From: Apium graveolens
Taxonomy: Eukaryota > Streptophyta > Magnoliopsida > Apiales > Apiaceae
Assembly: GCF_009905375.1 (NCBI RefSeq)
Contig: NC_133653.1
Span: 70,070,920 to 70,134,919, forward strand
Reading direction: 5' to 3'
DNA length: 64,000 bases
Part shown: positions 33,245 through 45,123 of the stretch, piece by piece
How the letters are laid out: each line of letters starts with the position of its first letter
Numbering within the stretch: position 1 is the stretch's first letter
The notes under the pieces: generated by a model
What the model saw: the letters and a program-made list of their open reading frames with translations, nothing else
The model's database searches: none
Told to the model about the DNA's origin: nothing
Position numbers and translations under genes: made by a program

Positions 33245-34970
33245 GACTTCTGCAAGTGATACAAACCAGACTCTGACAATCTCTTCAGCTAATTATTAGA
33301 AAAAGTCTTCATCTGTGAGGCACATGTTTAGAGGAAGAAATTCAGTTTGATTGAGGCAATTACAGATGACCCCAGCACCAGCTTGCATTTTTTTTGGTTT
33401 TATTCCAACATATTTGAAGTGGGTTATGATTGGAGGCTTGAGTGAAGGTAGGTTTGTGATTTTCTTTAGTGTGATACGGCCGAATATGATTGGTATTTGG
33501 AGTAGGGTGTTTGTAGTTTATTTGTACAAGAATTTTGGCTTTTGAGGTAGGTTTGGTTGAGATAGTATTTGGCGAGGCTTGCTGGTTTGAGTTTGTGAGA
33601 TTTGGATTTGTAGGACATTTTTCTTGACACCTTCTTCTCCACCCTTTTTCCTCGTCCTACTTTCTTCTCCCCTTTTTCTGTCATCCCTCTTCTTCTCATC
33701 CTGTTTCTTCTCTTCTGCTTTGCTTCTAATTACTTTAGAATTTGACTTGGATTTGAGCCAGAAGATTTTTTCTCATCATTCTTTTGCCCATCATCATCCT
33801 TGTCATCTTTTGTGTTGAATTGAGTAGTTGGCAACATGGTCTCATCATTCTGAAGGTATCTTCCCAGCACCCTGATCATCTCCTCATCTTTAGCTGTTTT
33901 GTTCTTCCTGGTTTTGAGATCATTCTCCAATATCATAATTAATCTTGTATTTCCCCTTACATAGTTTTTGGGAACTGTGAAGTATCTACATTGTTTGGTT
34001 TGTGGAAAAATGTAGGCTACCCCTTTCTTGGATATAGATAGGCTTTAGGGAATGCATCTATATATGCTTTCTTGAGTTTATTGAGCAATTGGGTGTCCTC
34101 TGGAATTAATGGATTAACTCTATCAATTATTACATCCAGTTCAGATGCTCTCATGGTTTGAAGATTTGAGAGAGACACCTGTAGACATCTGTCCAAACCA
34201 CATGACATTGGCTACTATCCTCTTTTCCAAAAAAAAATTCTAACCTTTACTATCACCACTCTTAGAAACTTGATATTATTGGTCAAAGCTCTTTTGTAAG
34301 TGATATAGTTGTTGTGAAGAGACACTCTTAGAACTGTTAATAACTCATTGAACTTCTTGTCTTGACAAGGTCCTTCTACAGCTTTCTGGAATCTATCTTT
34401 TGTAACATCTTTTTAATTGTGAGAACTTTGACCAGAGTGGGATGTAGTTTTGCCATCTTCTTTTGATTTTGTAAATTTTCCCGCTTCCTTGGATTGTTAA
34501 ATTCTAGCATCTATCTCCCCTTTAGTCTTGTTAGCAGGCAGGAGTAGTGGAGTTGGAATTTCTGGCCTCACATCTTCAGGGAGAGAAGGTAATGGAATAT
34601 TCAAGGAACCTATAATAGCTCCCAATGAGATAGAATTCTGCATTTAAATATGTTTGTGAGAGTCTACTAGGGTCCCAATGTCATTTTGTTGACTCTGCAC
34701 TAGAGTAGTGAGAGTTGTGACCTGAGTTGTGAGTGAATCATTTGAGGCTTGTAGAGTGGAAACTTACTATTGAAGAGACTGAATCTGAAGATTTGTGGAT
34801 GTGGAGATTGGTTGTTGTGAGCTTGATGAGACAGAAGCACCAAATATGGCTTGAAGAGACTCCGTGATTCCCTCCATCAAAAGAGTTGAAGGTTCATACC
34901 TAGCTTGATGTAGTTGATCCAATGTGACCATTATGTCATTATTACTTGTGATGTGATTCAAGACAACTTC
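33245..34970 (-). pseudogene. Middle piece of the accessory ORF of F
   Basis: Minus-strand coding sequence between the insertions of E and C. Readable blocks from high to low coordinate: a Gln/Ser-rich helical part (34976-34767) with LDQLHQARYEPSTLL; a segment 34208-34017 ending in PKAYLYPRKG; a Lys/Asp-rich segment 33936-33730; and a very basic segment 33699-33466 rich in KKV/RKM. Stops and shifts separate them. The reading frame at 34970 continues directly from the one that ends at 59731 on the far side of C, which shows these pieces were one ORF. Function unknown. Confidence 0.6.
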
Positions 34971-34975
34971 ATGCA
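34971..34975. repeat. Target site duplication of C, left copy (ATGCA)
   Basis: ATGCA precedes the TGTCACACCCCC end of C's left LTR and is repeated at 59726-59730. The match is perfect. Confidence 0.9.
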
Positions 34976-37900
34976 TGTCACACCCCCAACTTAAATAGCG
35001 AAATAAATATAGTTATTACACCATTTTAATGAAGGATACACAACCAATCCAAGATCTTACAGTTTAGGGTTTGGAACAGCCCATCACTACCAGCTATTAC
35101 ATCTGATTACAAATACCGAATCCTCACAGCTATTATTACTTATTCTACCTGAGCTCGAACATAAGCATCAGCATCACAGGTCTTACGGGCAGTCTGCTTG
35201 AATCTAACCATAGCTGCTAGCTGTAATATCAGGGTAAAGCAAGAAGTGAGCCAAAAGCTCAACAAGTGCTAACAGTACAACGCAAAACATAAATCGAGGT
35301 ATACCTTTAGGAATGACAATGGAAAGACATAATCAATGATAACGAGAGATAAAACTTATGTGAGTTGGCATCATTTTGCTTGCATCAAAACAAATTTTAA
35401 AATCATTCTTAATCAAAATCATTTTATGACGCTACGGATTACAGCCGGTGATCAGCCGCGAAGTAATCCCGAACCTCGCTGGGTTCTAAAACATTATTGG
35501 GAATCCCTAGGCAACTTTTAAGCCTAATATAAGTGTGGAAAGGACTCGCGTCTCAGTCCAGATCCACCATTCAAGAAAACATTTATCCCCCTTTGGGACT
35601 GAAAATCCACATTTTATTTATTTCAAAAGCTGATGCCGAATTGTAACAAAATCTCTTTTAACAGTAAATATTTTTATTAAGGAATTATAGATCAACTCGA
35701 AACACGGGAAATAAGGTACTGAATATCAGAGCCATGATTCACAAAACTATTCTATATTCAAGTAATTGAATGGTTTTCATATATCAAAGATTGGACAAGA
35801 GGATTTAGTGAGGCTAATGGATAGTATGAAGGGTAATGCCAATTTGGGCTCAAAGTAATGGTTTCTCATCAAGGTTCAAGTGCTGGATCATTAAGAATGT
35901 AAGCTTCATGAATATTAAGGGTGTTAAGGTATGAAGAATGATTTTTTTTTAGCTCAGGGTATATCAGAATTTTCAAGCTTTAGGATAAGAAAGAGGGTAT
36001 CAATTAATGAGGAATCAAGCTGGGAAGTATCTGACTATCAGAATTCAAAGTAAGGTTCTATAGGGGTTCAAGTATCAGGATGAGATAACAATGCATAGGA
36101 AACATCAACATGTTAATCAAGAGGATCAATCAAGAAATATATCAACTCTTCATTTTTATCATGGCATTAAACTATCATGAAAGACTTTTGAACTACTTGC
36201 AAAACGTACTCGAGGGTTCATGGCATCTCTATGTAACTCAAAGATAAACAAAAGATACGCTTGATTTAAATATATCAAAATGACTCAGGATAATTGCATC
36301 GATATATATATGAACTGTTTACAGTGAATACGAAGGTCAAGTTGAATCACTTGCCTTGAAATAGACTGGTCTGGTCTGACTGGTAGGAGCAACAACTGGA
36401 GCTTCACTCGACTTTTATGGCAAGTTTTCCCTCGTCTCGAGATCCTACATAAATAATAATAATCCTCATTATAATATATTCTTACCATCTTAACCTATTT
36501 ACAACCCGAAATTAAACATGGATGACACTTAGGCCTATACGCACTTAATTCATATCCACCATTATATTTTCAAATGTACACACGTAGCCACATAATCACA
36601 TATCGTATATTAATACCAAATAACATCATATACACCATAATGCCACACTAGGCTTGGATGATCTCGACTCACCACTTAAGTCACTTGGTCACTAACTAAA
36701 CAAAGTCTTCAAATTTGGGCTTCCTAACTCAATGTGCCTTTCCTAAATTATCCAAAACCTATTGACCCTCACTTGTGCCTTTTGCTCTACTGACCTTATA
36801 CTATCTTACAACTATGGTGGTCGACCTAATACTCACTTCTAAGTGTTCTAAAGCTATGTGATAAGTGAAAGTGCTCACTGGTGCAAATTTCAGAATGGTA
36901 ACTAAGGTTTCTTGAGTGCATTAGACACTCTTAAACTACAAGTTTTTCTTCAAAATTTTTACACAAGACTCTCCTGACCTAAGGGTATCTCACAAGCTTG
37001 ATGTGGCTCAAAGGCCTGGCTTGGGCCTTCTTGGGCCTAAGCTAAAAGTCCAAGGTTCCCCTGTTTTTCTGGGCAGAAAATGCCCTGACTTGAATTAACT
37101 TGTGACACATGGTTCTAGCTCATATCCTATGAACTATGGTTGGAAAAACTTCTCTGACATACCCTCTAACTAAGGCCCAATTGGGCCTAATGAGGGCCTA
37201 CCCATGACATGGCCAAATCTCCCTATTTCTAAGTTGCAACAAAACTGCCCCCTGCTGGACAGATTTTGTTATTCTACTTGTGCACCTAACCAAATGACAT
37301 GCAAACCTCCAACCAACTCCTAAAACCTATTATATACTCCCCATACTAACTTCTGGTAGCTTGGGCCTCAAAGTGCACATCAATGACATGGTCAAAACTC
37401 ACTCTAAACCTCAGGGTACTAAACTGATTTTTCTGCAGAAACTATAACTCTCATTTTCCAAGGCTTTGACTTGACAAACCTATCTAACAACAACTCAAAA
37501 CTTAAACAAAGACTTATACATGGTATTCTACTGAACTAACTCCCTTTTTCTCAAAATAACCTTGGTGAGATCATCCTTACCTAAGGTGCAACTATGGCAA
37601 AACAAAAGAGACTACTCTTTACAAATCACAAACCTTTATGCTCTTGAAGCAACAAGATATATATTTTTTTTATAATAGATAACCACGAATTATTACCATG
37701 CAATAAGAAGTATAAATCAATATTAATACATTATTCCTACTGAAATTAAGGCTCACTAACAACATGAATCTAAATGATCAAAACTTCTAAAAAAAATCAA
37801 AAGTGATTTACATGCATGCATGCTTTCGGATCTTTCAAGCCAAAGCAACATGATTTCCAAATAAATTTTTATCATAATTCAACATGCAAGCCTAACATGG

Positions 37901-38999
37901 ATTACAACTAAATGATCAACTAGCATGCAAAAGGATTTTATCAAGCTTTTACTATAAAATTCACGTTATCATCACAAAATACACAAAAATGTAACAAGGC
38001 AACAAAAACACCATCCATTCGGCTCCTATCAAGTCATGGCCGAATGGATTAGGGTAAGAACAACATTTTATAAGTGTAACACTCTTATGTCTAGCCATTC
38101 TTGACCCTATGATACTATATCTCATGGTGAAAGCCTTAGATTCACAAGAATCAAGGAGGTTCACTTTGAGTTTAACAAAAACATCACCATGCAAGGTCAA
38201 AACATAGGTTTTTCACTCTAAACTTTTGAAATATATATAAGAATAACATATAGGGAGTAAAATTACTTGGATATAAGATGATTGTTTGAGTGAGAGTTGA
38301 AGAAAGAAGGGGATGGGGCTCGGTTTTGGTGGTTGCCGAGAGGGGAGGGGAAAAACCGAGAGGTGAGGGAGGAGGGAGGGAGAAGAGAGTGAAGTGGTGG
38401 GGTGAAGTGAGGTGATGATCACTTCTTGGACTTGTTTTTATGCATTGATTTGACTATAATGTGAGTGGGTTTGAGATTTTACAAGAATAACCCTCCAATA
38501 TAGTTAGGTAGATTTGCATGCAAGGGTAAAGGGGTAAATTGGTTAGCAAAATGTGAGTTAGTGGGGTTGAGAATGTCTTCTTTGCCCTTTGATTAAATAG
38601 AAGAGAGTTTGCATGCAAGGTTATTCATGTAATTTGATAAATATGACAACTAAAATTTATAATGATTTATTTTTATAAAATAAAATACAAGTTCAAAAAT
38701 TATAAAATTTATACCATAAATTAACTTGTATTTTTAGAGACTTTATAAAATCATTTTCAAAATTTGTGAACAAAATGCCTTTTAAAAGAAGATTTTTCCA
38801 AAGCTTAGAATATTCCTTATAAATCAAAAATAAAGAAATTAAATAAACTCTTGCTTTGAAAAATCATATACTACCCAAAGCAAATTTATAATGCAGAAAT
38901 TTTCACTCACACAAACGTACAATCATTGAATATATTTTCATTTGACTTAATATTATACCAAATTCACAAATAATATTACATAAAATGCCGGTCGTAACA
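34976..38999 (-). repeat. 3' LTR of C
   Basis: A 4024-bp LTR, intact. It is long for a plant Gypsy LTR. It contains a G/A-rich stretch at about 38290-38420 (CT-rich in sense) and otherwise AT-rich noncoding sequence. The short open frames at 36285, 37961 and 38213 recur in the partner LTR simply because the LTRs are near identical, and show no domain. Confidence 0.93.
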
Positions 39000-39015
39000 T
39001 CCTCTCCCCCTTAAG
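39000..39015 (-). other. Polypurine tract of C
   Basis: Sense CTTAAGGGGGAGAGGA lies directly before the LTR start TGTTACGACC, the usual Tekay-type arrangement. Confidence 0.85.
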
Positions 39016-39033
39016 GGATTCTGTCCCCAGAAT

Positions 39034-39825
39034 CTAAGAGAACAGATGAGGATACCGGGAACGCATATCAGACTCTAACTCCCAAGTCGACTCTTCGACC
39101 TTAGGGTTCCTCCAAAGTACTTTTACTAACTTTACTGACTTATTTCTAAGACTCTTTACTTGCCAGTCGAGTATTTTAACCGGTTGCTCCACAAATGACA
39201 GGTCTGCCTGAATTTCTACGGGTTCATATTCTATCACATGGCTAGTGTCAGGATTATATTTCTTAAGTAATGACACATGGAACACATTATGCACATGCCG
39301 ATACTGAGGTGGTAAGGCCAACTCGTAGGCCACCTTTCCTACTTGACTCAAAATCTCAAAAGGACCTATGTATCTAGGTGCTAACTTTCCTTTCTTGCCA
39401 TATCTCATCAACCCTTTCCTAGGTGACACCTTTAGCAACACAGCTTCGCCAATTTGGAATTGAACATCCTTACGCGCTGGATCAGCATACTTCCTCTATC
39501 TATCTTGAGCAGCAAGCAACCTTTTCTGAATTAACTTGACTAAGTCATGCAACTGTTGTACCAATTCTGAGCCGAGAATTCTTCCTTCTCCTACTTCATC
39601 CCAACTTGTTGGTGATCTACATTTTCGCCCGTACAAAGCTTCATATGGTGGCATGCCGATACTGGAATGATAGCTGTTGTTATATGAGAATTCAATCAAT
39701 GGCAGGTGGTCGTCCCAACTTCCTGCAAAATCGATTGCACAACTGCGCAACATGTCTTCGATTGTTTGAATCGTCCTTTCGCTCTGACCATCAGTCTGCG
39801 GGTGATACGCCGTGCTCATATTCAA
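39034..39825 (-). CDS. Integrase C-terminus and chromodomain of C
   Basis: Two open pieces (39825-39496 and 39441-39034) in the same frame, split by TAG 39496-39498. The first holds [23 protein letters not shown] with the catalytic Glu. The second holds the integrase C-terminal domain ([20 protein letters not shown]) and the chromodomain with [18 protein letters not shown], ending YPHLFS. Confidence 0.82.
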
Positions 39826-39873
39826 CTTCGTGCCAAGACATTCCTGGAATTGCTTCCAGAATCTCGAGTTAAA

Positions 39874-41433
39874 TCAGGGATCTCTGTCTGAAACTATTGA
39901 TACGGGTACTCCATGCCTTAATACGATTTCGTGCACATACAGATGAACCAACTTGTCCAGTGACGACTTCTCATTTATTGGAAGGAAATGCGCCGACTTC
40001 GTAAGACGATCAATTATAACCCATATTGCGTCATGTCCGGATTTTGTTCGTGGTAGTCCTACTATAAAGTCCATAGCGATATTTTCCCATTTCCATTCTG
40101 GAATCTTCAGGGGCTGAATTAATCCGCTTGGTCGTTGATGTTCTGCCTTTACTTTCTGACAAGTATAGCACTTCGCAACCCATTCTGCCACGTCTCGCTT
40201 CATATTTGGCCACCAAAAGTTCTTCTTTAAGTCTTGATACATCTTGGTGCTTCCCGGGTGGATTGAAAATTTCGAATGGTGGGCTTCACGGAGGATCTTA
40301 TTCTTTAATTCAGGTACATGAGGAATCCATATTCTGGATGAAAACCTTAGTATTCCTTGCTCATCCCTTTTAGTATTAATCTCTTCCCCAGATAACTGAT
40401 TTTTCTCTTTTTCCATTACTTCCTCTTGACACTTCTTTATCTTTTCCATTAGTGTTGGCTGAAAGGTCATTGCACGACAAACTTCTTTGACTTTCCCATA
40501 AGCACAAAGTTCCAATTCCAATTTTCCGATTTCTTCAGATAACTCTTTTGATGTTATCATCATATTCAATCTCTCCTTCCGACTCAGCGCATCGGCCACT
40601 ACGTTCGCCTTTCCAGGATGGTAATTTATCGAATAGTCATAGTGCTTGATCAATTCCAGCCATCTCCTCTGCCTCATATTGAGCTCTTTCTGAGTAAAAA
40701 TGTACTTTAAACTCTTGTGATCCGTGTAGATTTCACACTTCTCTCCATAGAGATAGTGTCTCCAAATCTTGAGTGCGAACACTATGGCGGCTAGTTCCAA
40801 GTCATGCGTCGGATACTTTAACTCGTGCGGCTTCAACTGTCTTGACGCATATGCTATTACCTTACTGTGTTGCATCAACACACAACCCAAACCCTTATGT
40901 GAAGCGTCGCTGAATATTACAAAATTCCCTTGATCATCTGGAAGTACCAACACCGGAGCTGTTACCAACTTCTGTTTTAACTCTTGAAAGCTATTTTCAC
41001 ATTCTGCACTCCATTCAAACTTTTGATTCTTTCTGGTTAACTTGGTCAATGGCGTGGCGATCTTCGAGAAATCCTTGACGAATCTTCTATAGTATCCGGC
41101 CAATCCTAGAAAACTTCGCACTTCCGTAGGAGTCTTTGGTCTCTCCCAACTCATAACTGCCTCAATCTTCGCCGGATCCACTTTAACTCCCTCATTTCCA
41201 ATAACATGCCCCAAAAATTGAACTTCCTTTAACCAAAACTCACATTTGGTAAACTTGGCATACAACTTCTCTTGTCGGAGTATCTCCAATGCTATCCAGA
41301 GGTGCTGCTTATGTTCTTCTTCCGACTTAGAATAAATAAGGATGTCATCAATAAATACCACGACAAATTTATCCAAATACTTCTTAAATACTCGATTCAT
41401 CAGATCCATAAATGCGGCCGGAGCGTTGGTCAA
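39874..41433 (-). CDS. RT, RNase H and integrase of C (open segment)
   Basis: About 520 codons. RT palm with [11 protein letters not shown], thumb with [17 protein letters not shown], RNase H with [15 protein letters not shown] and [13 protein letters not shown], integrase finger with [12 protein letters not shown], first catalytic Asp in MDFIVGLP and second in VSDRDP. It ends in TGA, where A and D have Arg, before the catalytic Glu block. Confidence 0.88.
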   Translation of the reverse strand: MTNAPAAFMDLMNRVFKKYLDKFVVVFIDDILIYSKSEEEHKQHLWIALEILRQEKLYAKFTKCEFWLKEVQFLGHVIGNEGVKVDPAKIEAVMSWERPKTPTEVRSFLGLAGYYRRFVKDFSKIATPLTKLTRKNQKFEWSAECENSFQELKQKLVTAPVLVLPDDQGNFVIFSDASHKGLGCVLMQHSKVIAYASRQLKPHELKYPTHDLELAAIVFALKIWRHYLYGEKCEIYTDHKSLKYIFTQKELNMRQRRWLELIKHYDYSINYHPGKANVVADALSRKERLNMMITSKELSEEIGKLELELCAYGKVKEVCRAMTFQPTLMEKIKKCQEEVMEKEKNQLSGEEINTKRDEQGILRFSSRIWIPHVPELKNKILREAHHSKFSIHPGSTKMYQDLKKNFWWPNMKRDVAEWVAKCYTCQKVKAEHQRPSGLIQPLKIPEWKWENIAMDFIVGLPRTKSGHDAIWVIIDRLTKSAHFLPINEKSSLDKLVHLYVHEIVLRHGVPVSIVSDRDP

Positions 41434-41513
41434 TCCAAACGGAATTACTAGGAATTCATAATGCCCATATCTGGTCCTAAATGCGGTCTTGGGAATATCT
41501 TCTTCCTTGATCT

Positions 41514-43430
41514 TTAATTGATGGATCCCGATCTCAAATCAATCTTCGAAAAGCATTTTGCTCCCTTTAACTGATCAAAAAGGTCATCTATCCTTGGTAG
41601 CGGGTAGCGGTTCTTGATCGTTACTTTATTCAACTCCCGGTAATCTATGCATAGACGCATACTCCCATCTTTCTTCTTCACAAAGAGAACAGGTGCTCCC
41701 CATGGCGACGTACTTGGTCGTATCACTCCCTTATCCAATAATTCTTGTAGCTGGCTCGCCAACTCTTTCATTTCTGCTGGTGCCATCCTATACGGAGCCT
41801 TTGAAACTGGTTCCATGCCTGGAGCAAGGTTGATCTCGAACTCAATTTGTCGATCTGGTGGTAAGCCTGGTAGTTCGTCGGGAAACACATCGGGGAACTC
41901 ATTAACTACAGGAATATCTTCCATGCTGGGGCTGCCTCTCTCTGAATCCACTACATATGCTAGAAACGACTCACAACCTTTTCTAAGTAACTTCTTAGCC
42001 TGAATATTTGTAAGAAATAGTTGCTCTTTCCTCTGCCCCTTAAATACTACCTTCTCTCCACTCTTTGTCTTTAAATACACTCTCTTGGTCTTACAATTTA
42101 TCAGAGCGCTATTCTCTCCTAACCAATCCATTCCTAAAATTATATCAAACTCTCCCAGCTTGAAGAGTATCAAGTCGGCTGAGAACTTATATCCCGAAAT
42201 ATCAATCTCACATTTTGGACAAAATTGATTCACAGGAATCTTCTCTTGGTTCGCAATTACCACATTTACTACCTCACTCATAACCGTTTTATCACATTGG
42301 AGCTTATTAACAAAAGATTCTGATATGAAAGATCTTGTTGCTCCCGAATCAATCAATACTTTAGCTTTGACATTATTGAGTAAAAGTGTACCTGCTATCA
42401 CCTCAGAATTCTGAACAGCATCTTTCATCTTTAGATCAAATGTCCTTGCTGTTGCTTGCGGGGTTGGTGCGGGTGGTGAAGGTAATGCCAATACCTCAGC
42501 TGGCACGCTTGCACTGGTACTTGCCACGTTCATCAGAGCTCTGACTGGTCCTGTTGCCTTACACTCCCTAGCCATGTGTCCAGTCTTCCCACACTTGTAA
42601 CACGTAACTCCTGGCTTCGGCATCTTGCACTCGTTTGCCAAATGTCCCTTCTGATTGCACCTATAACAGGTCATACTCAGCTTATTGCATACTCCGGGGT
42701 GCCTTCTTCCACAGTGCTTGCATTCTGGCCTCTGGAACCTGTTTTCTCCAACTTGCTCTTGGCTTGCCTGATTGTTCCCTTTTGATTCTTGCCTTTTGCC
42801 CAAATTTCCCTTCCTTTGAAAATTTCCGCCCTTCTGGAAACCAATCCTCTTTACATTCCGATCTTGCGAACTTCCAGCTTCAGACTTTTCTCCATAAAAT
42901 GGAACCTTCCTCTTCTTGTTATCCCTCTCTTTCCTTGACTGCATCCCATTATTCTCAATCAGAGCAGCTTTCTGTACTACTCCCGCATAAGTTTCAAGCT
43001 CAAACATAGCCACCCTATCTCTGATCCAAGGCTCCAATCCTTGCTGAAATTTCTTTGCTTTTTCCTCCTCAGTGCTGGTATACTTTGTCACAAACCTTGA
43101 CAACTCAGTGAACTTCTTCTCATACTCCAATACAGTCATGTTCCCTTGCTTCAACTCAAGAAATTTTAGCTCCATCTGATTCCGCATGTACTTAGGGTAA
43201 TACTTGTCCAGAAATAACTTTTTAAATCTCTCCCAAGAAACCTGCTGAGTGACTTCCATAGCCTTTACTGATTCCCACCAATAGATGACTTCTCCCTTCA
43301 AGAAGTAAGTGGCATACGGCGTCTTCTGATCGTCTCCTAACTGTACCAACTCAAAAGCCCTTTCCATCTCCTTGATCCATGTGTTTGCTATCACTGGATC
43401 AGTGGTATCATGAAATACAGGTGGATTCAC
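41514..43430 (-). CDS. Gag, protease and RT start of C (open segment)
   Basis: 638 open codons. The Gag domain begins [25 protein letters not shown], followed by [10 protein letters not shown] and [18 protein letters not shown]. Then a basic linker and [26 protein letters not shown] and [14 protein letters not shown]. The protease follows with DSGATRSF and ILGMDWLG. The RT entry has [20 protein letters not shown] and ends after FSKIDLRSG, where a base is missing. Confidence 0.88.
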   Translation of the reverse strand: MNPPVFHDTTDPVIANTWIKEMERAFELVQLGDDQKTPYATYFLKGEVIYWWESVKAMEVTQQVSWERFKKLFLDKYYPKYMRNQMELKFLELKQGNMTVLEYEKKFTELSRFVTKYTSTEEEKAKKFQQGLEPWIRDRVAMFELETYAGVVQKAALIENNGMQSRKERDNKKRKVPFYGEKSEAGSSQDRNVKRIGFQKGGNFQRKGNLGKRQESKGNNQASQEQVGENRFQRPECKHCGRRHPGVCNKLSMTCYRCNQKGHLANECKMPKPGVTCYKCGKTGHMARECKATGPVRALMNVASTSASVPAEVLALPSPPAPTPQATARTFDLKMKDAVQNSEVIAGTLLLNNVKAKVLIDSGATRSFISESFVNKLQCDKTVMSEVVNVVIANQEKIPVNQFCPKCEIDISGYKFSADLILFKLGEFDIILGMDWLGENSALINCKTKRVYLKTKSGEKVVFKGQRKEQLFLTNIQAKKLLRKGCESFLAYVVDSERGSPSMEDIPVVNEFPDVFPDELPGLPPDRQIEFEINLAPGMEPVSKAPYRMAPAEMKELASQLQELLDKGVIRPSTSPWGAPVLFVKKKDGSMRLCIDYRELNKVTIKNRYPLPRIDDLFDQLKGAKCFSKIDLRSGSIN

Positions 43431-43957
43431 ATTCTAAAAAGCTTTGAAAGTGACAATTTGTCTAGGTGGTACTGGTGGTTCAGGTGGTTGGTGTGGCTCA
43501 CGGTTATCTTGGTTTTCAATTCGTTGTTGAAGAGTTAGTTGTTGTTGAGCTATAGCATTGGTTTGCTGTTGCAAGGTTTCCAGTAGTCGAAGAATATTTG
43601 GGTCTGTGGTGAAGGTGGTTGTTGGGTTCTTCTTTTTGGGAGGCATGATCCTGAAATAAGAGTTGTGTCAAAACAGATATGAATGATAAAATGATTCGAG
43701 GGTATCGCATGGCATTCTCATTTACATATGGGGTCAAGTTTCCAAATTAAGCAGATATGATGATAAAAACATAAAATAACAGTTGAGAGCAAATGGAACA
43801 ATAGCACATAATTATTGAAATTTTAAAGGTCACAGTACATAGGATTGGGACATAGTCTGATTCTAGGAATAACAGGCTTATTTAAAGGAAAGACGGAAAC
43901 AACTGGGGATTCCATAGAGTCTGATAGTACAACAACATGAAAGGTAAATGGAAAGAA

Positions 43958-44305
43958 CTAAGGCTCCACTCCATCTGAACGGGGCTTGGTAGTCTTTTCA
44001 TCTCGAAGCGTCTTCACAATGCTCTGGAGCTCATCCGCCACCATCTGAATGACATACTGGCTGGTACGGTCCCGGTGCGCTGGCATCTCCTCAAGCTTAG
44101 TGTTGACGTACTGAACCAAGGTCTCAAGTCTCGCAGTCATCTGCTCCTTGGGCTTCCTTTCGTAGTTTCGGCTGTCCGGATACACGTTCTTCAGTCGGTC
44201 TATCAGTCGGTCGTACTTGCCCTGAAGCATCTCGAACTCGCGCCTCAACTCAGCATACACGGAGAAAGCAATAGTGTCGTCCGACCCAGAGGATGATGAG
44301 GAATA
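43958..44305 (-). CDS. Upstream ORF between primer site and gag of C
   Basis: About 100-115 codons ahead of gag. The frame is open from a Ser-rich start (around 44305) through YAELRREFEMLQGKYDRLIDRL, a predicted coiled coil, and ends ...RSDGVEP. Charged, helical and without cysteines. There is no ATG at its start, so it may be reached by another start codon or by splicing. Its position matches the upstream ORF of A but the sequence does not. I do not recognise the family. Confidence 0.45.
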   Translation of the reverse strand, partial: YSSSSSGSDDTIAFSVYAELRREFEMLQGKYDRLIDRLKNVYPDSRNYERKPKEQMTARLETLVQYVNTKLEEMPAHRDRTSQYVIQMVADELQSIVKTLRDEKTTKPRSDGVEP

Positions 44306-44433
44306 CGCCCTTTGCTGACAACCAATAAGAGGAGTATTAATAATAATTTACTTAACCTACTCTCTCGCATAATATCTATAACCTACACACAAATCCTATA
44401 ACCTATTTGGGCTGTCCAGGGACTCTAAACCGT

Positions 44434-44446
44434 AGCTCTGATACCA
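44434..44446 (-). other. Primer binding site of C
   Basis: Sense TGGTATCAGAGCT lies five bases inside the 5' LTR and is complementary to initiator tRNA-Met. Confidence 0.88.
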
Positions 44447-44451
44447 AAACC

Positions 44452-45123
44452 TGTCACACCCCCAACTTAAATAGCGAAATAAATATAGTTATTACACCAT
44501 TTTAATGAAGGATACACAACCAATCCAAGATCTTACAGTTTAGGGTTTGGAACAGCCCATCACTACCAGCTATTACATCTGATTACAAATACCGAATCCT
44601 CACAGCTATTATTACTTATTCTACCTGAGCTCGAACATAAGCATCAGCATCACAGGTCTTACGGGCAGTCTGCTTGAATCTAACCATAGCTGCTAGCTGT
44701 AATATCAGGGTAAAGCAAGAAGTGAGCCAAAAGCTCAACAAGTGCTAACAGTACAACGCAAAACATAAATCGAGGTATACCTTTAGGAATGACAATGGAA
44801 AGACATAATCAATGATAACGAGAGATAAAACTTATGTGAGTTGGCATCATTTTGCTTGCATCAAAACAAATTTTAAAATCATTCTTAATCAAAATCATTT
44901 TATGACGCTACGGATTACAGCCGGTGATCAGCCGCGAAGTAATCCCGAACCTCGCTGGGTTCTAAAACATTATTGGGAATCCCTAGGCAACTTTTAAGCC
45001 TAATATAAGTGTGGAAAGGACTCGCGTCTCAGTCCAGATCCACCATTCAAGAAAACATTTATCCCCCTTTGGGACTGAAAATCCACATTTTATTTATTTC
45101 AAAAGCTGATGCCGAATTGTAAC
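44452..45123 (-). repeat. 5' LTR of C, inner part (split by D)
   Basis: This aligns without visible differences to 34976-35647. It ends with GTAAC (45119-45123), the left target duplication of D. The LTR resumes at 56373. Confidence 0.92.

Larger units (their letters stand above)
39034..43646 (-). pseudogene. gag-pol polyprotein of C (Tekay-type Gypsy), broken
   Basis: The start is ATG at 43646 (MPPKKKNP). Gag domain about 43390-43050; three Cys-rich boxes including two CCHC knuckles (about 42720-42550); protease with [11 protein letters not shown] (about 42345); RT with FIDD at 41344-41355; RNase H (about 40930-40700); integrase finger (about 40290-40140) and DDE core (about 40070-39740); chromodomain near the C-terminus (about 39200-39037). 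Breaks: TAG 43434-43436, a one-base deletion in the RT YHQ region near 41520, TGA 39874-39876 and TAG 39496-39498. All three stops sit at Gln or Arg positions of related copies. The Gln-rich part is shorter than in A and D. Confidence 0.9.

Noticed and set aside
33466..33699. Very basic minus-strand frame considered as an independent DNA-binding protein gene
   Set aside because: It is in line with the pieces of F's accessory ORF on both sides and has no start or promoter of its own.
35336..35521. Identical 61-codon frames at 35336-35521 and 44812-44997
   Set aside because: Both are in the LTRs of C; identity reflects recent LTR duplication and there is no recognisable domain.
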